The notes under the pieces: model-generated
Databases searched by the model: none
The model's input: only the letters and a program-made list of their open reading frames with translations
Told to the model about the DNA's origin: nothing
Made by a program: the position numbers and the translations under genes
Origin: JANRIC01 sp033765345
Lineage (GTDB): Bacteria; Bacteroidota; Bacteroidia; Cytophagales; Microscillaceae
Direction: 5' to 3'
DNA length: 58,244 nt
Assembly (NCBI GenBank): GCA_033765345.1
Contig: JANRIC010000008.1
Location: 1 to 58,244 of the forward strand
Shown here: one piece after another, positions 8,019 through 16,731 of the stretch
Layout of the letters: each line of letters opens with the position of its first letter
How positions within the stretch are numbered: the stretch's first letter is position 1

Positions 8019-10508
8019 TTATTTCACAAGTTTGAGCGTACTGATGATTCGGTCGCTGTTTTGTTTGGAGTTGGTCATATATAAAGCCTCGTATAACTCT
8101 CCTTTCGACCAAGTTTGTAAGAAATTATCATAATAGAAGCTTCCAGGATTGCCGGATTGCCCTCCTGGATAAACTACAAAGGCTTTGGGATTGATACCCA
8201 ATTGTACCACCATACGCCAGGAAGGGCCTGAGACCGGTCCCAATGCATTGACAGTTCCTTTGGCTCCTCCGGATTGAATACGAGGAGAGTTAAAAGGTTC
8301 AAATCTAGCAATGATGTGGTTTATTTTGGTATCTCTGTAGACTGCCCATTGCCAAGCTTGCCCTAGAGCACCTCTTTTTCGAAGTTCTTGGATGGCGGTA
8401 TCATAGCTTTGTCGCATTAAGTCTTTGAGTGTTTCTATGGGTTTGGTTTGTACATTGTCGAACCATTTCACGGGGCTTAGACTATCACCTCGGGCTACTA
8501 GTTTTTGGGTAACATCTTTGGGTGGGTACACCATTCCTTCGCCGAATTCGTCTTTCCAGATGGCATCGTTCAGGGAGTTCCACCAGACGTGAAACACTGT
8601 GGGGGCGATAAGGTCTGCTTTGTAGCGATAGTCCCAATCTTGCAATAAAGAAAGGGCTTCCCTGGCTTCGGTTTTAAGTATTTTTTTATCCAGATATTTG
8701 AGCATAGAAGGTAAAATATCCTTTGCGAGCAGGCCTAGGTTATCTATTTGTAAAAGCCGCATTTCTTCCACTCCTACGGAGTCTATCCGCTCGAGTCTTT
8801 CATTGATTCTTCTGCCTCGGTCGTAGGGGTCAAAATTCCAGTGCAGATAATACGGATAGATAGAATCTACCACGGGGAATTGATTGGCAGAACTGACAAA
8901 CCCTCTTTCAGGATTTTTGACGTGTGGGTTTTGATCGGCAGGGATCCAACCTTGCCAGTCGTGTTCGGGATTGCTACCATCCAGTACAAATTTGCCCTGG
9001 TTTTTCCATTTCAAGGGAAATTTGCCATTAGGAGTAATGGCGATATCTTTGTGTACGTCTGCGAAGATAAAATTCTGCGCCGGGCAGGAATAATGTACCA
9101 AAGCTTCCCGATAATCTTGATAATTGCGGGCTCGGTTAAGTTTGTAGAAAGTGACCAGATCATTGGAGGCATCGTGTGCCAGCCAGCGAAAAGCTGCATC
9201 GGTAGGGAAGTTGTTTTTGGCGGCAAATTGTTTTTCTTTTTCTTGAGCAGCAATAGGTCCGTGATGTGTATAAAGTACCGTATCCATCAGACTGGGAGCG
9301 TTGCGAATCTTAATGTTTTCTATCCGGCGCTCGACTTTGCGCCATTCCTCTCCATATTTATAAGCTTCGCGTTTGTTATCCTGAAATTGTATTTTGTACC
9401 AATCCGTCACATCAGAGTCTACATTGGTTACTCCCCAGCAAACTTCCTTGTTGAAGCCTATGATTACTCCGGGAGTACCCGGCAGAGAAGCTCCATATAC
9501 ATTGACTTTGGGTCCTACCAGTTGGATTTCAAACCAAATAGAAGGCAGTTTAAGCCCCAAATGCGGGTCATTACACACTATAGGGTAGCCAGTGGCTGAT
9601 TTGTCGGCACCGATCGCCCAGTTATTACTTCCCAGGCCTGTTTCATAATCTTCGGGAAGCAGGGTCTGGCTTTTATCTTTTAGTTCCAGGGGATAGCTTA
9701 TTTCACGGGGGACTTTGGGGACTTCCAGTTTTTTGAAATCAAAAGGAGTACCAGGAGGGATGGTCGGGTCTTGCAAATCGGTATATCCTTTAAAAAGGCT
9801 CTCGGTTATCTCTGTGCCGTATTTTTGTAATATCTTGGTGAGTTGCAGGTCTTCGGTACGGAAGGCTAAATCCTGCGCCATATATTTTTGAATCAGTGCT
9901 ACCTTGATAGGAGTCCAGATTTCAGGTTTATAATCCAGTAGTTTATATTCAATAGGATAATCTTTTGGAGAAAGCTCTCGAATGTAGGTATTGACACCTT
10001 GTATATAGGCATCAATCACACTTTTTGCCAGGGGATCTTTTTGGATTTCTTCTACGGCTTTTTCGGCAGCATAGAGCATGCCGATACGTCTTTGGGTTTT
10101 ATCGTACTCGAGGGCATCTCCTACTCCAAAAATTTCGGACAATCTTCCGGCTGCTACATACGTCAGAAAATCCATCTGCCAGAGACGATAGCGCGCCGTG
10201 ATGTAACCCTGAGCAAAGTATAGGTCTTTTTCGCTACGGGCAAATATATGAGGGATTAGGCGATCATCAAGTAGTATATCCACTTGATTATCAAGGCTAT
10301 CTAAATAAAGTCGGCTAATTTTGGGGGCATTTTTCGCTTCGGCATTTTTCCAGAAACCACCAAATGGATTTAATAATTTACCCAAAGCGGGGGTAGCTTT
10401 GAGAGATTCTATTTTTTTTAGAAATGGAATATCTGCTAGGCGATTATTCAGGAGATAAATCAAACCTACTGTCATGAGTAATGAAAAGAGGAAGCGAAAA
10501 AATTTCAT
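8019..10508 (-). CDS. Penicillin-acylase-family Ntn hydrolase (exported amidase)
   Basis: The 829-residue protein is a full-length S45-type acylase precursor: N-terminal signal/anchor (MKFFRFLFSLLMTVGLIYLL), an alpha chain, a linker, and a beta chain starting at the autocatalytic serine in GLGSNNW (Ser294 from this start). Downstream motifs such as CNDPHLGL fit the family. These enzymes hydrolyse amide bonds in the periplasm; substrates include beta-lactam side chains, acyl-homoserine lactones and other N-acyl amides, and the sequence does not decide between them. A start 42 bp upstream (10550) is open, but it would put a polar stretch before the signal sequence, so 10508 is preferred. The gene converges with the LacI-type gene. 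Confidence 0.9.
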   Translation of the reverse strand: MKFFRFLFSLLMTVGLIYLLNNRLADIPFLKKIESLKATPALGKLLNPFGGFWKNAEAKNAPKISRLYLDSLDNQVDILLDDRLIPHIFARSEKDLYFAQGYITARYRLWQMDFLTYVAAGRLSEIFGVGDALEYDKTQRRIGMLYAAEKAVEEIQKDPLAKSVIDAYIQGVNTYIRELSPKDYPIEYKLLDYKPEIWTPIKVALIQKYMAQDLAFRTEDLQLTKILQKYGTEITESLFKGYTDLQDPTIPPGTPFDFKKLEVPKVPREISYPLELKDKSQTLLPEDYETGLGSNNWAIGADKSATGYPIVCNDPHLGLKLPSIWFEIQLVGPKVNVYGASLPGTPGVIIGFNKEVCWGVTNVDSDVTDWYKIQFQDNKREAYKYGEEWRKVERRIENIKIRNAPSLMDTVLYTHHGPIAAQEKEKQFAAKNNFPTDAAFRWLAHDASNDLVTFYKLNRARNYQDYREALVHYSCPAQNFIFADVHKDIAITPNGKFPLKWKNQGKFVLDGSNPEHDWQGWIPADQNPHVKNPERGFVSSANQFPVVDSIYPYYLHWNFDPYDRGRRINERLERIDSVGVEEMRLLQIDNLGLLAKDILPSMLKYLDKKILKTEAREALSLLQDWDYRYKADLIAPTVFHVWWNSLNDAIWKDEFGEGMVYPPKDVTQKLVARGDSLSPVKWFDNVQTKPIETLKDLMRQSYDTAIQELRKRGALGQAWQWAVYRDTKINHIIARFEPFNSPRIQSGGAKGTVNALGPVSGPSWRMVVQLGINPKAFVVYPGGQSGNPGSFYYDNFLQTWSKGELYEALYMTNSKQNSDRIISTLKLVK

Positions 10509-10720
10509 AGGAATCTGTTTTTGAAATGATACTTTTGAGCTCCAATCCAAAAGTTTGTTTTAAAAGCAATGTTCTTAAGGATTTGAAGGGCTAAAATGCA
10601 CAATAGATCAAATATATGCAATATTTTGAGAAATAATTAAATTTTAAATTCAAATAAACTTTGTGTGTATGGTTATACTCTCTGGAAACTATACATTTGA
10701 AGTAAAAATCGCTCAGGAAT

Positions 10721-12541
10721 ATGAAATATATCTCTTTAGAGATTATTAGTCAGGCTTTTTTAACGGTTATTTACCGCTTCACTTATGTGCTGCTTTTTGC
10801 GATGATCGCTACTATCAGTGCTGTGGGATTGGTTTGGTATAATTTCGAGCAGATTTTTCTTCTTAAAATATTTCAAACAAGTACGCTTGGGGGGCTTTTA
10901 TTTCTGGTGATTCGGCTTTTTCTTGAAAATATTTCCTTTCAGGCTAAAATAAGTCGTTTTTTACAAACTTTTGGTTTTATTTTCCTGGGGGTTTATTTTT
11001 TATCCCTGGGCAGTCATTTGCATTATTCCGAGTATGTTCGTTTTATGGTATTGGTTTTTGCCTTGCACGTTTTGGTTTCTGTAGCACCTTATCTTTCCTA
11101 CTATCGTGAACAACAGGGCTTTTGGCATTATAATATGTCTATTTTTTTGAGATTTCTCAGGGCTTTTTTATATACAGGTGTGCTTTACTTGGGTTTGGTG
11201 ATTGCCCTGGTCGCAGTAGAACGCTTATTTGATTTGCCTATCCATATTTTTATTTATTATTCTTTGGGAATCTGTATTCTGGGGATTTTTCACACAAGTT
11301 ATTTTCTGGCAGGCATTCCGCAGGATTTTCCCTACCTTGACCGAAAAGATGACTATCCGCAAGAGCTCACATTTTTTACGCAATTTGTACTTTTGCCTTT
11401 GGTGATTATCTATTTGATTATTCTGTATGTCTATGGATTTAAAATACTGATTCCCTGGTATTTGCCCAAAGGTTCGGTGGCATATCTGGTGATTATTTTC
11501 TCGATAGTGGGGATTTTTTCTTTGCTTTTGGTTCATCCCATTCGTGAAGAGATCGGGAATCGTTGGATAGGTATTTTCAGCCATGTGTTTTATATGGCTT
11601 TACTGCCTTTGATTTTTTTGCTGTTGGTTTCTATCCGGCAACGCATAACAGATGATGGAATTACGGAATTGCGTTATTATGTGGGTTTGATGATGTTTTG
11701 GCTATTGGGCACAGCTATTTACTTTCTTACGAGCCGACGTAAAAATATTCAGTTTGTACCGATGTCCTTGGCTGGTTTGCTTATTTTGAGCTCTTTTGGA
11801 CCTTGGGGGGCTGTCGCCGTAGCCCGGCAAAGCCAACTCCATCGCCTGCAAAGAATTTTAGAACACTATCAAATGCTTGAATCCAATAAAATCAAACCTG
11901 AAAAAGCCCGAAAAGCAAAAATTTCTCAGGAGGATTTAAAAAAAACAGAAGGCATCCTTCAGTTTCTCAATCAAAGAGGGAGTCTACATCGATTGCAGCC
12001 TTATTTTGATCAAAACCTAGATTCTCTTTTTGTAAACACTGCTACTCCGAATGCCCACGAGGAAATGCTCATCCATCTGATTGGTAATCAGGCACTCGTA
12101 CACCGTCTGAATCTCAAAAACACCCGTGATCAGATGAATTTTTCAACAGATAAAAGCCAGAAAATTCATCAGATTCAAGGCTATGATTATATGATTCGGG
12201 TAGAACAATACGCCCTGGCCAATCGCCCTGAGATGCACCTGCTGGATAACCAAGAAATCGAGATCAATGGCGATTTTGAGGAAGGTTCTCTCAGAATTCT
12301 TCAAAAAAAATCAAGGGAAGTACTTCTCAGCTTTGACCTGAAGATTACTATTCAAAATCTGATGCGCTATCATCTCAAAAAAAGTTATGATGTGCCACTT
12401 TCTGAAATGAGCCTCATCGAGGAAAGCCTGCACTACCAAGCCAAACTTTTATTGGATCACGTAGGCATAATTCGTATTACAGCATCCGATTTCAAACTCA
12501 CCGGATTGAGCGGAACAATCTTTATCAAGTTCAATCGCTGA
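10721..12541 (+). CDS. DUF4153 membrane protein
   Basis: The 606-residue protein has about ten to eleven hydrophobic segments in residues 15-365, followed by a roughly 230-residue soluble, charged C-terminal region. This is the pattern of DUF4153 integral membrane proteins, whose function is unknown. No catalytic motif is evident. The promoter region upstream contains TAAACTTTG (10645-10653), one base longer than the TAnnTTTG element. The stop codon is followed at once by a heptamer-like repeat. The DUF2721 gene starts 73 bp downstream on the same strand and may be cotranscribed. Confidence 0.8.
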   Translation: MKYISLEIISQAFLTVIYRFTYVLLFAMIATISAVGLVWYNFEQIFLLKIFQTSTLGGLLFLVIRLFLENISFQAKISRFLQTFGFIFLGVYFLSLGSHLHYSEYVRFMVLVFALHVLVSVAPYLSYYREQQGFWHYNMSIFLRFLRAFLYTGVLYLGLVIALVAVERLFDLPIHIFIYYSLGICILGIFHTSYFLAGIPQDFPYLDRKDDYPQELTFFTQFVLLPLVIIYLIILYVYGFKILIPWYLPKGSVAYLVIIFSIVGIFSLLLVHPIREEIGNRWIGIFSHVFYMALLPLIFLLLVSIRQRITDDGITELRYYVGLMMFWLLGTAIYFLTSRRKNIQFVPMSLAGLLILSSFGPWGAVAVARQSQLHRLQRILEHYQMLESNKIKPEKARKAKISQEDLKKTEGILQFLNQRGSLHRLQPYFDQNLDSLFVNTATPNAHEEMLIHLIGNQALVHRLNLKNTRDQMNFSTDKSQKIHQIQGYDYMIRVEQYALANRPEMHLLDNQEIEINGDFEEGSLRILQKKSREVLLSFDLKITIQNLMRYHLKKSYDVPLSEMSLIEESLHYQAKLLLDHVGIIRITASDFKLTGLSGTIFIKFNR

Positions 12542-12610
12542 GGGGTCGGGGGTGAGGAGTCGGGTGTATCAATCAAAAAATCATACAAATCAAAAAAATC
12601 ATAGTTTAGA
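12541..12610. repeat. Composite repeat: heptamer words plus AT-rich element
   Basis: Directly after the DUF4153 stop, GTCGGGGGTGAGGAGTCGGG-type words are followed by an AT-rich stretch containing AAATCAAAAAAATCATAG (12587-12604). That stretch is a degenerate reverse complement of the element repeated three times at 18531-18737. The order, GTCGGGTGT and then the AT-rich part, is preserved, so this is a diverged copy of the same dispersed element in opposite orientation. Confidence 0.6.
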
Positions 12611-12614
12611 CAAA

Positions 12615-13016
12615 ATGGACATTACATTGACTACTCCTGCTTTACTTTTTTCGGCGATTTCATTGCTTTTGCTGGCTTATAGCAATCGCTACCTGGCCAT
12701 TGCGGCCTTGATCAGAAATCTGCATTCGCAATACAAAGAAACTCGGCAAGCCAATATTATGGGGCAGATTCGTAACCTACGCAAACGGATGTACCTTATC
12801 CGCAATATGCAGGCTTGTGGGGTTATGAGTTTGTTTTTGTGTGTATTTTGTATGTTTATCCTTTTTGGCAAGTACATCTTGCTGGGCAAATACATCTTCG
12901 GGGTGAGCCTGGTTTTGCTGATGATTTCGCTGGCACTGTCAGTCTGGGAGATTCAAATCTCGGTACAAGCCCTGGATATACAATTAAAAGATTTGGAGGA
13001 GCAGGAAGGGGAGTGA
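12615..13016 (+). CDS. DUF2721 small membrane protein
   Basis: The 133-residue protein has an N-terminal hydrophobic helix (TTPALLFSAISLLLLAYSNR), a charged cytoplasmic loop rich in Arg/Lys/Asn (residues 32-60), two further transmembrane helices, and an acidic tail (LKDLEEQEGE). This matches the DUF2721 family of unknown function. The frame is open 63 bp further upstream, but those codons lie inside the repeat at 12541-12610, so the ATG at 12615 is chosen. It ends 4 bp from the convergent ariB-like gene. Confidence 0.78.
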   Translation: MDITLTTPALLFSAISLLLLAYSNRYLAIAALIRNLHSQYKETRQANIMGQIRNLRKRMYLIRNMQACGVMSLFLCVFCMFILFGKYILLGKYIFGVSLVLLMISLALSVWEIQISVQALDIQLKDLEEQEGE

Positions 13017-13020
13017 GGGT

Positions 13021-13818
13021 TTAGGCTTCCTCTAGAATTTTTCGGAGTTCAAGCAAATCTGTAAACTGTTTGTAATCAAAAAGTTTTTTGGCGAATTTAT
13101 AATACTCTTTAATTGGAAATTCAGGCAAATGTATTTTCAAGGCTGATGCAAAGTCTTTTCCCTGAAACCATACCAAAAAACCAAGGTTTTCAAAAAAAGT
13201 ATCGTCAAATTTATCTAAAAAGAATTTTCGTTCGCGATCAAAACTATCTTCGTTCCAGTTCTCCGCAACTCCTTTTGATTTCAATATTTTCTCCAAAGCT
13301 TTTTGCTTACAATAATCTTGGTCAAATTGATCCGGTAAATTGCCGCTCCCACCCGTCCAAGTAGTACCAAAATCAGTAGGCTTTCGCATCTTGCCCATAG
13401 CGTGACGGGTAGCTTGATAGGCTTTAATATCTTTGGCGGCTTTGATGAAAACATCCTTTGCATGAGTTTCATCTAAGATTGGGTATTGTTGGGTCAGATT
13501 TTTCTCCCGTATAAAACTGTAAAAAACAGTAGGGGCAAAGAGATAATTTTCAATCGTTATGCGATGGCTATAATAAACTCCCTTTACTAAAGTTAAAGAA
13601 ACTGTATCAGGTATAGGATTATCAAAATCTCTATCTCTGAAAAACAATTTAAAGTCAGATTTGACAACTGACTCATAAACCTCAATGGCTCTTTTAGCTC
13701 CCAGTTTACTACCAATAGGCTTAATTTCAACTTTCAGGCCGTCAATAACTTTCTCTAGAATATCATAATCATGACCTCCTTTTTTGCCTTCGCAATATAT
13801 TTTGATGATTTTACTCAT
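13021..13818 (-). CDS. DUF4435 / TOPRIM protein, AriB-like effector of a PARIS-type defence system
   Basis: The 265-residue protein has the two signatures of DUF4435 TOPRIM nucleases: a glutamate in IKIYCEGKKGG (E10) and an acidic DxD cluster in FFRDRDFD (D62, D64, D66). A Y-x-x-H-R-I-T-I-E-N-Y stretch (about residues 78-90) is also typical. In PARIS systems the DUF4435 protein AriB is the toxic nuclease, held by the ATPase AriA and released on sensing a phage anti-restriction protein. Here the start codon overlaps the stop of the ATPase gene by 4 bp (ATGA), the expected ariA-ariB order. It is slightly shorter than described AriB proteins of about 300 residues. PARIS membership is inferred from motifs and architecture; activity is unknown. 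Confidence 0.75.
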   Translation of the reverse strand: MSKIIKIYCEGKKGGHDYDILEKVIDGLKVEIKPIGSKLGAKRAIEVYESVVKSDFKLFFRDRDFDNPIPDTVSLTLVKGVYYSHRITIENYLFAPTVFYSFIREKNLTQQYPILDETHAKDVFIKAAKDIKAYQATRHAMGKMRKPTDFGTTWTGGSGNLPDQFDQDYCKQKALEKILKSKGVAENWNEDSFDRERKFFLDKFDDTFFENLGFLVWFQGKDFASALKIHLPEFPIKEYYKFAKKLFDYKQFTDLLELRKILEEA

Positions 13819-14882
13819 GATTTAAGTCTTATGATTTCATTTTCCTCCTCATCAAACATAGAAGCCACTGCGTCCGAATGCGTTGTCAGGATAAATTGAT
13901 TGTTATTTCCCAATTTAGGTAAGGCTCTTACCAGGAGTTGTTGTAAAGGCGGATGAAGGTGCAGTTCTATTTCATCAATAATGATGATGGAATTGTTGAT
14001 GTTCCATCGGGCAAAATCCATCAAGATAGGAAAAATAGCCCGCTCTCCGGCTGACATGCCAGAGATTTCATACTCATTCTTTCCGTCATACAAATAAAAA
14101 TCAGGCACAGAAGCCTGTTCAAAAATATCAAACCTCGGCGTAGAACCCACAAAATGATTCCCAGGAAAAACACTTTTGTATAAATTTTCTAATTTTTCAT
14201 AAAAATCAAATTCTCCTTCACGAATTTGTCTTCCTTCATTTTTAATGGCTAAATGATAATTGTAAGCACTCGCTAAAAACCCTCTTAAGGAATCTATCTG
14301 AGGCTGATCATTCTCATCAAGCACTTGGCTTAAACTATAAGAAGTCCTTTGTTCATTATACCAATAAATATTTCCTACATTTTCAAACAGTCGGCTTTTA
14401 TCAGGTGTCCTGGCTGCGAGTTGTTTGGCAAATTGATACCCCGAAAATTGGAAAAAGGCTCTATTTCTCCCCTCAACGATTATTTTCTGCTGATCATAAT
14501 TCAGAAAAAGCGTTAATTTTTGTTCTGTGGAAGGAAGTGTTTTAATCATTTTTTCATCTTTTAATTGCTTGGCAAAATCATAAGTCGCCTTTACTTCCTG
14601 ATCATCAAATAGAATATCAGCCTCCAACTTCAAAGGCATTCTCCCGGTCTGCAAATGACGATATTCAAATCCAGGCCAATCAAGTCCTTTCAAATCAAAA
14701 TTTTTGCGGGTTACCCCAGCAATCAAAAGTACAATCGCTTGCAAAACGGTAGATTTTCCTGTGCCATTATCCCCTACTATCAAAGTTCTTTCATGAATCT
14801 CTCCTTCAGGATTACAAAAAGAAAGCTCCTGTTCCTGCACAAATTTTTTGTAATTCCTGAATCTTATATTTTTAATTTTCAT
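13815..14882 (-). CDS. AAA15/ABC-type ATPase, AriA-like sensor of a PARIS-type defence system
   Basis: The 355-residue protein has a complete SMC/OLD-like ATPase core. Walker A is GDNGTGKST (37-45), the ABC signature SGMSAGE (274-280), Walker B IIIIDE (299-304) followed by LHLHP, and the H-loop TTHSD (333-337). The central 90-270 region is the variable insert. Proteins of this class pair with TOPRIM/DUF4435 effectors in PARIS, where the ATPase forms the scaffold that senses phage inhibitors. The downstream AriB-like gene overlaps by 4 bp, implying coupled translation in a fixed ratio. A promoter with an overlapping palindrome lies just upstream (14904-14937). It is shorter than described AriA proteins of about 400-460 residues. 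A generic AAA/OLD-like toxin system is the main alternative. Confidence 0.78.
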   Translation of the reverse strand: MKIKNIRFRNYKKFVQEQELSFCNPEGEIHERTLIVGDNGTGKSTVLQAIVLLIAGVTRKNFDLKGLDWPGFEYRHLQTGRMPLKLEADILFDDQEVKATYDFAKQLKDEKMIKTLPSTEQKLTLFLNYDQQKIIVEGRNRAFFQFSGYQFAKQLAARTPDKSRLFENVGNIYWYNEQRTSYSLSQVLDENDQPQIDSLRGFLASAYNYHLAIKNEGRQIREGEFDFYEKLENLYKSVFPGNHFVGSTPRFDIFEQASVPDFYLYDGKNEYEISGMSAGERAIFPILMDFARWNINNSIIIIDEIELHLHPPLQQLLVRALPKLGNNNQFILTTHSDAVASMFDEEENEIIRLKS

Positions 14883-14903
14883 TCGCTCTCGATCAAATTT
14901 TGG

Positions 14904-14937
14904 TAAATTTAGCGATCTTCAGGTACTTTGACAAAGT
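14904..14937 (-). promoter_or_regulatory. Predicted promoter of the ariAB-like pair with overlapping palindrome
   Basis: On the minus strand TTTG (14935-14932) is followed after exactly 20 nt by TAAATTTA (14911-14904). This is close to the Bacteroidota -33 TTTG / -7 TAnnTTTG promoter and would start transcription about 15 nt before the ATPase start codon. The -33 box is embedded in a perfect palindrome, ACTTTG-A-CAAAGT (plus strand 14925-14937), a natural operator position. No regulator is encoded beside it, so which protein would bind is unknown. Confidence 0.5.
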
Positions 14938-14968
14938 CCCTAAAATGTCAATCAATACGTGTAAATAC

Positions 14969-15205
14969 TTACTCCAATTTATTCCACTCCCCAAAATGCG
15001 CCTTTGCCTCTAGGTACTCCTGATATTCTTCATCCGTCCAAGTGGGGGCATGTAGTAAAATCTCCTGAAGCTTTTTTCTATTTTCTTCCTGGTCTTCGGG
15101 GATTTCCTTTACTGTAATTTCTACCCATTTACCCTCAAACTCTTTGGGCAAGTTGAGGCTAAGGTTTTCTTCCTTGACAAAAACAGTCGTTTTAAATTTC
15201 AACAT
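14969..15205 (-). CDS. Small antitoxin-like protein without a toxin partner
   Basis: The 78-residue protein has a beta-rich N-terminal half (LSLNLPKEFEGKWVEITVKE) and a helical, acidic C-terminal half with TWTDEEYQEYLEAKAHFGEWN. This shape, a short DNA-binding-like strand segment followed by a toxin-binding-like tail, resembles type II antitoxins found beside PIN toxins, but the family is not certain. No PIN or other toxin gene lies on either side: the next gene, 86 bp downstream, is the AriA-like ATPase. It starts 20 bp past a strong terminator, so its own promoter is not obvious. It may be a solitary antitoxin or a small accessory of the defence pair. Confidence 0.6.
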   Translation of the reverse strand: MLKFKTTVFVKEENLSLNLPKEFEGKWVEITVKEIPEDQEENRKKLQEILLHAPTWTDEEYQEYLEAKAHFGEWNKLE

Positions 15206-15225
15206 AATTCTTCAAAAAATTCATA

Positions 15226-15262
15226 TCCCAAAAACGCCGCTGTTGAGGCGGCGTTTTTGGGG
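15226..15262 (-). terminator. Strong rho-independent-type hairpin after the 417-residue gene
   Basis: ATCCCAAAAACGCCGC (15226-15241) pairs with GCGGCGTTTTTGGGGAT (15248-15264, one G bulged) around a 6-nt loop. The GC-rich core flanked by A and T runs makes a bidirectional terminator. It lies 5-40 bp after the stop of the leftward gene ending at 15267. Confidence 0.85.
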
Positions 15263-15266
15263 ATCC

Positions 15267-16520
15267 TTAAGCCATAGTTTTATTTTCAGCGAGTTCCTTA
15301 ATCTTTAGGCGAATGCTTGCTTCTCCGCCTTGTTCGGAGTGCAGATTGATGTCTACCACTGTCCATTCATTTTCATTGAGATTGATGATTTTGAGCATTT
15401 CTCCGGGCATTTCTTGTGCCAGTGTAGTGCCTGCTACCATCTGTGCGTCTAGCATAAGCCCGTGAATACTGCCTATCGAGATTTTATCTGGCAAAAACTC
15501 CATCACCAAAGAGCGCAGCGATTGCGTGGCCTTGGTCGTTTGGTTGATGAGGGCGCGTTGTTCTACGGTTTCTCCCAAAAGCTCTGCGGCTAGATCCCCG
15601 CTATAATCTACGATTTCTTCTATGGCATCCAGTTCTTCTTTTTCTAGGAAAGCCATCGAGAAGTGAAAGGGTAGTCCGGTATCCCACAGATCATTATACA
15701 ACATCGTATATTGAAAACCCAGGAAATGTTCCGGGCTTTTATTCCGGTTTTGCATTTTGATATTGAATGTATTTTTCTCTACCTTTCGCCCGCTTCCAAT
15801 GGCAGATTCTATGACCAGGGTTCGGTAGTTTTTGTCTTGATTGCTTCGAATGACAACCTGCTCAAGCAATACCAGCACCTCACGCTTGGCAATTTTTTTA
15901 GGGGGGCTCAACTTAAAAACACTGAATGGAATGCGTACCTGGGGATTTACTTCATTGGGAATCTTACGGCGAACATCAAAAATGCCTGTCGTAAAGTCCA
16001 CAAACCATCCACTGATCAAACCCTCTGGGGAACCTGCATTGCCCATCGTGCCGAAAAATTCTAACTCCGAATCATCGTCTTCTTTCTGAATAGAATTAAT
16101 AATGCCGTGCAGCAGTGAAACTCCAGCCGAGACAATCCCTCCTACGCTAGGAATGAGTTTGGCACTTTCGGAAAGAAATCTAAAAAGTTTTGGGCGAAGA
16201 TTTCGGTCTACCTCAATAAATTGCACCTCGAGTTTTAAAAATTTGCCAGCTACACCCCAAAATAAAAGCTGATTTTGAAACTTATGCACATTATACACCT
16301 TTTTGCCTTCCTTAGCAGCCCAACTCAACGAAGTAACCTGATCATTGACCCTAATGACCAAAGTCCCTTCTCGCTTGCGGGTCAAATCCTGAGAAAGTAA
16401 ACGGTCAATCACCAGATCATCCAGTTTAATCAAAATCAAGTCACTTTCCTGAATCGGCTCTAGGGGATTAAGGGCACGTAGGTGTACCACTCCGCTAGGT
16501 CCAAAATAACGTGTTTCCAT
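15267..16520 (-). CDS. Conserved-looking protein of unknown family, 417 residues
   Basis: The family is not recognised. The protein has no signal peptide. The first 105 residues alternate beta-strand-like stretches (VVHLRAL, DLILIKLDD, GTLVIRVND, LKLEVQFIEVD), suggesting a C2-like or other beta-sandwich domain. Residues about 113-144 form a hydrophobic, glycine-containing segment (LIPSVGGIVSAGVSLLHGII) that could be a membrane-inserting or buried amphipathic helix, followed by an acidic patch KEDDDSELE. A second beta-rich region (about 185-300) and a helical region (about 305-365) precede a final strand-rich end. It sits upstream of the antitoxin-like and ariAB-like genes but is separated from them by a strong terminator. 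Membership in a defence island is possible, not shown. Confidence 0.7.
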   Translation of the reverse strand: METRYFGPSGVVHLRALNPLEPIQESDLILIKLDDLVIDRLLSQDLTRKREGTLVIRVNDQVTSLSWAAKEGKKVYNVHKFQNQLLFWGVAGKFLKLEVQFIEVDRNLRPKLFRFLSESAKLIPSVGGIVSAGVSLLHGIINSIQKEDDDSELEFFGTMGNAGSPEGLISGWFVDFTTGIFDVRRKIPNEVNPQVRIPFSVFKLSPPKKIAKREVLVLLEQVVIRSNQDKNYRTLVIESAIGSGRKVEKNTFNIKMQNRNKSPEHFLGFQYTMLYNDLWDTGLPFHFSMAFLEKEELDAIEEIVDYSGDLAAELLGETVEQRALINQTTKATQSLRSLVMEFLPDKISIGSIHGLMLDAQMVAGTTLAQEMPGEMLKIINLNENEWTVVDINLHSEQGGEASIRLKIKELAENKTMA

Positions 16521-16731
16521 AATTTTGCAGTTTTTTTGTATTTGAATTGAAATTTAAGAATTTTCAAACTACCTGCCAAATTATACCAAGATTAAAGTGA
16601 TTTTTAAGACTTGCCCTGCAAGTCTATTGTATTTGATTCTTAAAATGAAGAAAGGCTCCACAGCTCACTGTTTTGAATGAACAGCATTAATGTTTAACAC
16701 TACCAACACATCAAATACAATGTCATTTTAT

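Noticed and set aside
8841..9599. 252-residue plus-strand frame
   Set aside because: It is an antisense shadow of the penicillin-acylase gene, with no recognisable domain.
13021..16520. Prophage or integrative element around the defence genes
   Set aside because: No integrase, attachment-site repeats, tRNA gene or phage structural genes were found.
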